Positions 25,018 through 30,268 of a stretch of DNA of 30,268 bases are shown here, piece by piece. Under the pieces are notes generated by a model. That model was not told the DNA's origin, made no database searches, and saw only the letters and a list, made by a program, of their open reading frames with translations. The position numbers and the translations under genes were made by a program. This DNA comes from Micromonosporaceae bacterium (GTDB lineage: Bacteria > Actinomycetota > Actinomycetes > Mycobacteriales > Micromonosporaceae), in the NCBI GenBank assembly GCA_019690055.1, contig JADGGF010000005.1:1-30268 (forward strand), given 5' to 3'. Numbering within the stretch: the stretch's first letter is position 1; the number at the start of each line of letters is the position of its first letter.

Positions 25018-25714
25018 GGTACGCGGGGTCCAGGCCCGCTACGGCGACGCGCAGGCGCTGTGGGGGGTCGACCTGGACGTGGCGGCCGGCGAGATGGTCT
25101 GCATCGTCGGCCCCAACGGCGCGGGCAAGACCACGCTGGTCAAGACCATTGCCGGCCTGCACGCGGCCGCGGCCGGCAGCGTGCGCATGGATGGTGTGGA
25201 GCTGACCGCGGTCCCGGGGCACAAGGTCTGCGACTACGGGGTGGCGACCGTGCCCGAGGGGCGTCGCGTCTTCGGCCACATGACCGTGCGGGACAACCTG
25301 CTGCTGGGTGCGTACCGGCGCGCCGCCCGGCGGGTGTACCGCGAGACCGAGGAGGAGGTGTACCGGCTGTTTCCCCGGCTGCGCGAGCGGCAGGGGCAGC
25401 TCGCCGGCAGCCTCTCGGGTGGGGAACAGCAGATGCTCGCGATCGGCCGGGCCCTCATGGCCCGGCCCCGCCTGCTGCTGCTCGACGAGCCGTCGCTCGG
25501 CCTGGCCCCGGTGATCGTCGACGAGGTGTTCGACGCGCTGGCTGCGGTCACCAGGACCGGGATGGGCGTGCTGGTGGTCGAGCAGGACGTGCAGCGGGCG
25601 TTGGAGGCGTGCGGCCGCGGGTACCTACTCATCGAGGGACGAATCGTGACGGCCGGAACCACCGAGGCGCTGCGCTCGACAGACGAAGTCCGCCAGCGAG
25701 TGCTGGGCATGTAG
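25010..25714 (+). CDS. LivF-type ABC transporter ATPase
   Basis: 234 residues, the usual LivF length. It has Walker A GPNGAGKTT (34-42), the canonical signature LSGGEQQ, Walker B LLLLDEPSLGLAP, and the PEGRRVFGHMTVRDNL segment typical of LivF. It pairs with the LivG part of the fusion. As its signature motif is canonical, it can complement the variant LivG site in an asymmetric heterodimer. The GTG start overlaps the end of the LivM-LivG gene; ribosome site GGGGAGG. Eight bases separate it from the aldehyde dehydrogenase gene. Confidence 0.94.
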   Translation: MLEVRGVQARYGDAQALWGVDLDVAAGEMVCIVGPNGAGKTTLVKTIAGLHAAAAGSVRMDGVELTAVPGHKVCDYGVATVPEGRRVFGHMTVRDNLLLGAYRRAARRVYRETEEEVYRLFPRLRERQGQLAGSLSGGEQQMLAIGRALMARPRLLLLDEPSLGLAPVIVDEVFDALAAVTRTGMGVLVVEQDVQRALEACGRGYLLIEGRIVTAGTTEALRSTDEVRQRVLGM

Positions 25715-25721
25715 GGGGAGC

Positions 25722-27173
25722 ATGGGTGCCATGAATCTTGAGGGTGTGCCAACCGACCTGTACATCGGCGGTACGTGGCGGGGCAGCGAGGACGGTTCCC
25801 GGTTCGACGTCACCGACCCGGCCACGGGCGCGGTGCTGACGAGCGTGGCCAACGGCACCGTCGCCGACGGCATCGCGGCGGTCGCCGCGGCGCACGAGGC
25901 CGCCCCGGCCTGGGCCGCCACTCCGCCCCGCCAACGGGGGGAGATCCTCCGCAAGGCCTTCGAGCTCATGACCGAGCGGTCGGAGGAGATCGCGCGGCTC
26001 ATGGTGGCGGAGAACGGCAAGGCGCTGCCCGACGCCCGCGGCGAGGTGACGTACGCGGCCGAGTTCTTCCGGTGGTTCAGTGAGGAGGCGGTGCGCCTCA
26101 ACGGCTCCATCTCCACCGCGCCGTCGGGGGCGAACCGCATCCTGGTGATCCATCAGCCGGTCGGGGTGAGCGTGCTGGTCACGCCGTGGAACTTCCCGGC
26201 CGCGATGGCGACTCGCAAGATCGGCCCAGCCCTGGCAGCCGGCTGCACCGTGATCCTCAAGCCGGCCAGCGAGACGCCGCTCACCGCGCTGTACCTGGCC
26301 AAGCTGCTCGCCGAGGCGGGTGTGCCCGACGGCGTGGTCAACGTGGTGCCGTCGACCCGCTCCGGCGCGGTCGTCAACGCGATGATCCATGACCCGCGGG
26401 TGCGCAAGCTCTCCTTCACCGGCTCCACCGAGGTCGGGCGGATCCTGCTCGCCCAGGCGGCAGACACGATTGTCAACTGCTCGATGGAGCTGGGCGGCAA
26501 CGCCCCGTTCGTGGTCTTCGCCGACGCCGACCTCGACGCGGCGATCGCCGGTGCGATGCTCGCCAAGATGCGCAACGCCGGCGAGGCGTGCACCGCCGCG
26601 AACCGGTTCTACGTCGAGGCGCCGGTGGCCGACGAATTCGCCCGGCGGCTGGCCGACGCCATGGGCGCGCTGCGCATGGGGCCGGGCCTGGAGGAGGGTG
26701 TCCAGGTCGGCCCCCTGGTGAACGCGGCCACCCGGGACAAGGTGGACTCGCTGGTGCGCGCCACCGTGGCCGCCGGCGCGCGGGTGCTCACCGGCGGCGA
26801 GCCCAACCCCGGGCCCGGGTACTTCTACCCGCCCACCGTGCTCGCGGGCGTCCCCCACGATGCCCCGTGCCTGCACGAGGAGATCTTCGGCCCGGTGGCC
26901 CCGGTGGTCCCGTTCGACACCGAGGAGGAGGCGATCCGCCTGGCGAACCAGACCGAGTACGGCCTGGTGTCCTACGTGTACACGAAGGACCTCGCCCGGG
27001 CGCTGCGGGTGGCCGAGGCGATCGAGTCGGGCATGGTGGGCATCAACCGCGGTCTCGTCTCCGACCCGGCCGCGCCGTTCGGCGGCATGAAGCAGAGCGG
27101 CATCGGCCGCGAGGGCGGCCACGAGGGCCTGCTGGAGTTCACCGAGTCCAAGTACATCGCCGTCAACTGGTAG
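25722..27173 (+). CDS. NAD(P)-dependent aldehyde dehydrogenase, succinate-semialdehyde dehydrogenase-like
   Basis: 483 residues, full length for the family. The catalytic set is complete: N157 (TPWNFP), K180 (LKPASETP), FTGSTEVG, E256 (MELGGNAPF) and C290 (NAGEACTAANRF). The sequence resembles the GabD/SSADH group, which oxidises succinate or related semialdehydes to acids in the cytoplasm. It is the last gene of the transporter operon, eight bases after LivF, so a semialdehyde or aldehyde intermediate is expected in the pathway. The ATG at 25722 is close to its GGGGGAG; a second ATG at 25731 would give better spacing and a protein three residues shorter. Confidence 0.94.
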   Translation: MGAMNLEGVPTDLYIGGTWRGSEDGSRFDVTDPATGAVLTSVANGTVADGIAAVAAAHEAAPAWAATPPRQRGEILRKAFELMTERSEEIARLMVAENGKALPDARGEVTYAAEFFRWFSEEAVRLNGSISTAPSGANRILVIHQPVGVSVLVTPWNFPAAMATRKIGPALAAGCTVILKPASETPLTALYLAKLLAEAGVPDGVVNVVPSTRSGAVVNAMIHDPRVRKLSFTGSTEVGRILLAQAADTIVNCSMELGGNAPFVVFADADLDAAIAGAMLAKMRNAGEACTAANRFYVEAPVADEFARRLADAMGALRMGPGLEEGVQVGPLVNAATRDKVDSLVRATVAAGARVLTGGEPNPGPGYFYPPTVLAGVPHDAPCLHEEIFGPVAPVVPFDTEEEAIRLANQTEYGLVSYVYTKDLARALRVAEAIESGMVGINRGLVSDPAAPFGGMKQSGIGREGGHEGLLEFTESKYIAVNW

Positions 27174-27181
27174 GCCGGGCG

Positions 27182-27197
27182 CCGACCGTACGGTCGG
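27182..27197. terminator. Perfect 16-bp palindrome after the aldehyde dehydrogenase gene
   Basis: CCGACCGTACGGTCGG starts 9 bases after the stop codon. As RNA it would fold into a short GC stem, so it is probably the terminator of the transporter operon. There is no T tract, and as uninterrupted palindromic DNA it could instead be an operator for the ROK gene about 90 bp downstream. Confidence 0.5.
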
Positions 27198-27274
27198 GGC
27201 CGGGTGTAGTGGCTCCGGCGCCACCTGCCGCGTGCCGGACGCGCGGGTCCACCTTGAGCGGGACCAGCGGCCGG

Positions 27275-27290
27275 TAGGCTGCCGTTCGTG
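27275..27290 (+). promoter_or_regulatory. -10 box of a probable leaderless promoter for the ROK gene
   Basis: TAGGCT (27275-27280) lies exactly seven bases before the GTG at 27288, with no ribosome site between. This is the spacing expected when transcription starts at the first codon base, common in actinobacteria. A CTTGAG 16 bp upstream is a possible -35. Confidence 0.5.
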
Positions 27291-28304
27291 GTACTCCAGC
27301 AGGGCGTGGTGGTCGGTCTCGACAACGGTGGCACGGTCAACAACGCCACCGTGATGACGCCGGACGGGCGGTTCCTGGTTGATCGCCTCGTCGAGGTGCC
27401 CAGCCGCGTCACCGAGGGGCCAGCGGCCGCCATCGACGCGCTGGAGGAGGCGCTCGACACGGTGCTCGCGGTCGCGTCGGTCGACCGGTCGGCGGTGCGG
27501 GCGGTTGGCCTGGACACGCCGGGCCCGGCCAGCGCCCTCGGCGTCATCTCGTCGCGCGGGTCGACGAACTTTCTGCACCCCGGCTGGCGCGGGTTCGACG
27601 TCCGGTCCGCGCTCGAGGAGCGGCTGGGCGTGCCCGTGGTCTACAACAACGACGCGAATGCGGCGAGTCTCTACGCCCACGTGCGGTACTTCGGGGTCGC
27701 CGCCGACCTGCGCTCGTCGGTCGCCGCGATCGTCGGTACCGGGCTTGGCGGCGGCGTGGTCCACAAGGGACAGCTCGTGACCGGCGCGACCGGGATGGCG
27801 GGCGAGCTCGGCCACGTGCTGCTGCCCACCGAAGGGCTGCTCGAGCCGGGCCAGCCCGTGCCGCGGTGCAACTGCGGCCAGTACGGCGACGTGGAGAGCT
27901 ATGCCTCGCTCACGGGCATCCGCAACAACCTGCTGCCCTACTGGCTGACCCGCTACCCCCGTCACGACCTGCACGGCGTCGACCCGCACCAGGCGGCCCG
28001 GGCGGTGCGCGGCCTGGGCGAGCGGGGCGACGAGATGGCGTTGAAGATATTCGAACAGCAGGCCCGGGCGTTGGGGCGGCTGTTCACCATCGCGTCGAAC
28101 TTCACCGATCCCGACGCGTACTTCGTGGGCGGCGGGGTCGTGGAGGCGGCCCCGTCCTTCCGGGACTGGTACCTCAAGCAGGTGGCCGACTCCACCACCC
28201 TGCGCGACGAGCAGCGTGCGGCGGCCGTCTTCGCGGTGGTCCCCGACCTCGACATGGCCGGCGCCCGCGGCTCCGCCATCGCCGCCCTGGCCGCCCTCTC
28301 CTGA
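27288..28304 (+). CDS. ROK-family sugar kinase-like protein with an altered zinc motif
   Basis: 338 residues with an ASKHA fold. The phosphate motif is LDNGGT (11-16), the catalytic base region YNNDANAAS (Asp122), the glycine motif GTGLGGG (150-156), and AGELGHVLL has the conserved His176. The ROK zinc motif, normally CxCGxxGC with the upstream His, reads CNCGQYGD: the third Cys is Asp201. The family phosphorylates hexoses or N-acetylhexosamines; there is no helix-turn-helix, so this is not a repressor. No sugar genes adjoin. The extra segment around 205-260 (LLPYWLTRYPRHDL) makes it slightly longer than minimal ROK kinases. It appears to be transcribed as a leaderless mRNA. Confidence 0.88.
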   Translation: MVLQQGVVVGLDNGGTVNNATVMTPDGRFLVDRLVEVPSRVTEGPAAAIDALEEALDTVLAVASVDRSAVRAVGLDTPGPASALGVISSRGSTNFLHPGWRGFDVRSALEERLGVPVVYNNDANAASLYAHVRYFGVAADLRSSVAAIVGTGLGGGVVHKGQLVTGATGMAGELGHVLLPTEGLLEPGQPVPRCNCGQYGDVESYASLTGIRNNLLPYWLTRYPRHDLHGVDPHQAARAVRGLGERGDEMALKIFEQQARALGRLFTIASNFTDPDAYFVGGGVVEAAPSFRDWYLKQVADSTTLRDEQRAAAVFAVVPDLDMAGARGSAIAALAALS

Positions 28305-28338
28305 CCGTTGCTGGTGTCGCGACCGTTGCTGTTGTCGC
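28303..28338 (+). repeat. 18-bp tandem duplication at the ROK stop codon
   Basis: GACCGTTGCTGGTGTCGC (28303-28320) is followed at once by a copy with one mismatch (28321-28338). The first copy begins inside the TGA stop codon. Downstream, CATTCCGTC also occurs twice (28347 and 28363 regions). Confidence 0.85.
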
Positions 28339-28500
28339 AATAAGCGGTCATTCCGTCACGAGCGCCCATTCCGTCCCCGCGCACGTGGCCATTCGGCTGA
28401 TGATTTCGTGCAGCAAGGGTCGTACGGTGTCCCAATAGGTTCATCCATCGAGCGAATCGCCGCCACGCTCATTTGGCCCACCACGGCAATGGGGGGAATC

Positions 28501-28944
28501 ATGCAAAATTGCACGAGATGCGGCGCTCCGCTGAGCGATGGCATGACGGCGTGCGCCACGTGCGGGCATCCGGTCGGCACGGCATCGCCGGCGACGGCGC
28601 AGACACCGGCGGCCACTGTTTCGTCCGCGATGCCCGCGTCTGCTGGCCCGGGGACGGCGGCGACGACGGAAACGGACTCAGCGTTGTCGGCGACGACACC
28701 GATCGGGACGCGCTCCGGCACGCCACTGTCGGCTGCGCCCGCGCAGACCGGGTGGCAGAAGGCCGAGAAGGTCCTCGACGCCGTGGACACGGGATTCCGC
28801 CTCGTGGCCCGCATTCTGGTGTCACTGCTGTGGATCGGCATCACCATCGTCGGATTCGCGTCCGGAGTCTGGGTCATCGGCGTGCTGGGCATTCTGTACC
28901 TTGTCTACCTGTGGTTCTTCCGCGGCCGGTGGCTGATCTATTGA
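28501..28944 (+). CDS. Zinc-ribbon membrane protein of unknown function
   Basis: 147 residues. An N-terminal zinc ribbon with C4-x2-C7 and C18-x2-C21 is followed by a Thr/Ala/Ser/Pro-rich, probably disordered linker (about 25-80). A short amphipathic stretch (WQKAEKVLDAVDTGFRLVARI) leads into two hydrophobic segments at the C terminus, ending in FFRGRWLIY. This architecture recurs in actinobacterial proteins annotated only as zinc ribbon or membrane proteins. The ATG at 28501 follows a GGGGGG tract; the frame upstream has no coding character. The methyltransferase start lies 10 bp downstream, so the two are probably cotranscribed. Confidence 0.8.
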   Translation: MQNCTRCGAPLSDGMTACATCGHPVGTASPATAQTPAATVSSAMPASAGPGTAATTETDSALSATTPIGTRSGTPLSAAPAQTGWQKAEKVLDAVDTGFRLVARILVSLLWIGITIVGFASGVWVIGVLGILYLVYLWFFRGRWLIY

Positions 28945-28954
28945 GAGGCCTACG

Positions 28955-29662
28955 GTGACGCATTTCTCGCGGCACCGATTATTTTGGTCAATATATGCCA
29001 GAATCTACGACCAGCTGTGGGACACGCCGCACCTCGGCGTCGTGTGCGACCACGTCGATTCCGCACTGCCGCCTAGGGCGCCGGTGCTGGACGTCGGGGC
29101 TGGCACCGGCATCGTGACGTCGCGCCTCGTGCGGTCCGGCCGCGCCGTCGTCGCCTGCGAACCCGATCCGGCGATGGCGGACCGATTCGCCCGGCGCCAG
29201 CTCGACGTGCCGCTGCTCAGGACGACACTGGCCGAACTCCCCGCAGCGCCGGGCTCGCATGCAGTGCCGGGCTCGCATGTGGTCGCGGTGAACGTGCTGC
29301 ACCTGCTGGACGATCCCATCGACGGACTGCGCCGCCTGCGCGAACTGAGCGGGCCGGACCGGCTCGTCGTCGTGGTGACGCCCGACCCCACGGCCGGCCT
29401 GCTCAACGTCGCCGCCGCCCAGCGACGTGCGGGCGTGCCCGCACTGCGGGTCGCGCGGTTCGTGCTGTGGCACCTGCTCCTGGCGCCGTTGGCGGTGCTG
29501 TGCGGCGTATCGTCCCGGCTACGGCTCGACTGGTACCGCGATGTGGAGGCCCAGTTCCGCGCAGCGTGCCGGAGCGGAATCTGCGAGCAGTTCGGCCAGC
29601 CGCGACGAATCGCCGACACCTACCTCATGCTGGTGCTTCCCGGGCTCGGCGAGCCGGCCTAG
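28955..29662 (+). CDS. Class I SAM-dependent methyltransferase
   Basis: 235 residues. Motif I is VLDVGAGTGIVTSRL, with an acidic strand-2 end (ACEPDPAM) and motif IV-like HVVAVNVLHLLDD, so the Rossmann methyltransferase fold is clear. The N terminus (FWSIYARIYDQLWD) resembles UbiE/Methyltransf_11-type enzymes. A hydrophobic segment near 165-185 (VLWHLLLAPLAVLCGV) may associate with membrane. The substrate is unknown. The GTG start has GAGAGG seven bases upstream. The ninth codon is TTA (28979-28981) and the first 60 bases are AT-rich for this window. An 18-bp in-frame duplication gives PGSHAV-PGSHVV. Confidence 0.85.
   Translation: MTHFSRHRLFWSIYARIYDQLWDTPHLGVVCDHVDSALPPRAPVLDVGAGTGIVTSRLVRSGRAVVACEPDPAMADRFARRQLDVPLLRTTLAELPAAPGSHAVPGSHVVAVNVLHLLDDPIDGLRRLRELSGPDRLVVVVTPDPTAGLLNVAAAQRRAGVPALRVARFVLWHLLLAPLAVLCGVSSRLRLDWYRDVEAQFRAACRSGICEQFGQPRRIADTYLMLVLPGLGEPA
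29248..29283 (+). repeat. 18-bp in-frame tandem duplication inside the methyltransferase gene
   Basis: GCCGGGCTCGCATGCAGT is repeated with two differences. It duplicates six residues in the loop before motif IV (PGSHAV then PGSHVV) without breaking the frame. Confidence 0.85.
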
Positions 29663-30007
29663 GGCGGCTGGTCGGACCGAGGTCCTCGAGCGTCATGGCG
29701 ACTGACGGGCGCGGCTCGTGCGCCCGACCGATTACGCCGGGTGGAGCGGGCGCCGGAGGTTGGCAATAATTCGATCTCTGTGCGCCACCGGCTTGAAAAT
29801 CGCCCTGGAGGAATTGCACGGAGCGGCAAATCTCGGCTGTTTTCGCGATCGCCACTGACCGTTCGGAGGATTTTCTCCGCTAGCAGACGACGATCACCAT
29901 GACTGGTAATTTTCGCGCACGAAGCGATTGGCCCCAGCGCAAGACTTCGAGCGGCGTACGTCACCTGACCCATCCGTCCGATGGATGAACCCAGACGAGG
30001 AGCAACG
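29663..30007. other. Intergenic stretch, relatively AT-rich, no supportable gene
   Basis: It lies between the methyltransferase and the last gene. I see a small hairpin at 29864-29879 (CGGAG/CTCCG around GATTTT) and a dyad CATCC/GGATG at 29971-29987 just ahead of the last ribosome site. A short plus-strand GTG frame from about 29780 to 29899 gives a basic peptide with no convincing ribosome site. Promoter elements for the last gene must lie here, but none is clear. Confidence 0.4.
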
Positions 30008-30268
30008 ATGCCCACCCCAGAAACACCTCCCGCCAGTAAGTCCAGCAAGATTGGCGGGGTCTGGCTGATCCTCGCCGGTATTGGCGTATTCGTCCTTTGC
30101 AGCATCATCCAGGCTGCCGGCGGTTCCCACATGTTCACGCTGACCTACGTCCGTCCGGAGAACGCCTTATTGGACATTCTGATGAAGGTCACCTGGTGGC
30201 CCGGCTGGATCCTGACGGTGTTGTTGGTCATCAGCGGAATACGGGAGCTCATGCAGTCGAAGAATTAG
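30008..30268 (+). CDS. Small two-helix membrane protein
   Basis: 86 residues with a polar N terminus (MPTPETPPASKSSKIGG) and two predicted membrane helices, VWLILAGIGVFVLCSII and the WPGWILTVLLVISGI segment, joined by a loop with FTLTYVRPENALLDI. I recognise no family. The ribosome site GAGGAG lies five bases before the ATG. The stop is the last codon of the window, so the gene is complete. It contains an in-frame TTA codon (30167-30169). It could be a small subunit or a stress membrane protein; there is no evidence either way. Confidence 0.7.
   Translation: MPTPETPPASKSSKIGGVWLILAGIGVFVLCSIIQAAGGSHMFTLTYVRPENALLDILMKVTWWPGWILTVLLVISGIRELMQSKN

Noticed and set aside
25629..28340. Long minus-strand frame opposite the aldehyde dehydrogenase and ROK genes
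   Set aside because: Same reasoning: a shadow of two well-supported genes.
29780..29899. A short basic ORF in the last intergenic region
   Set aside because: No ribosome site in a good position and no coding character; left as non-coding.

Overview
The window is strongly GC-rich, with frequent GTG starts, a LuxR-family large ATP-binding regulator, an ECF42-type sigma factor with its DGPF/YCII partner, and actinobacterial FHA and zinc-ribbon membrane proteins. This points to a high-GC actinobacterium, perhaps a Micromonosporales-like or streptomycete-like soil organism; the genus cannot be fixed from the sequence alone. I recognise no rRNA, tRNA, CRISPR array or insertion sequence.

Layout. 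Positions 1-5600 hold signalling and housekeeping-type genes: a minus-strand FHA/zinc-ribbon protein, a large minus-strand membrane protein with GGDEF-like and EAL domains that both look catalytically degraded, and a divergent DUF72 protein. From 5600 to 8920 come a 47-residue basic protein with a strong terminator and a 957-residue LAL regulator. From 9000 to 13280 come an amidohydrolase behind a promoter/operator-like site, a perfect bidirectional terminator hairpin, the coupled YCII/ECF42 pair, and the remnant of an MFS exporter (internal deletion plus frame change).

The most interesting part is 13260-27173, which reads as one catabolic island around a divergent promoter region. A six-gene minus-strand operon encodes an M24 pita-bread enzyme, TPP-dependent E1 alpha and E1 beta, a bicupin, an atypical SDR and a 3-hydroxyisobutyrate dehydrogenase-like enzyme. 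Opposite it lie an XRE-cupin regulator and a Liv-type uptake operon: lipoprotein binding protein, LivH, a fused LivM-LivG, LivF, and a semialdehyde dehydrogenase. A small organic solute is probably imported, cleaved or rearranged by the M24 enzyme and bicupin, and oxidised by the dehydrogenases. The substrate is unknown and I do not recognise the combination as a described pathway. Three members carry active-site substitutions: M24 Asp to Cys, SDR without its Ser/Tyr/Lys, and LivG with a changed signature motif.

The right end (27180-30268) has a ROK-family kinase-like gene, apparently leaderless, and an accessory stretch with locally lower GC: a zinc-ribbon membrane protein, a SAM methyltransferase and a small two-helix membrane protein. 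Short tandem duplications (18, 21 or 25 bp), mostly at gene ends, recur through the window, and in-frame TTA codons occur in four genes.
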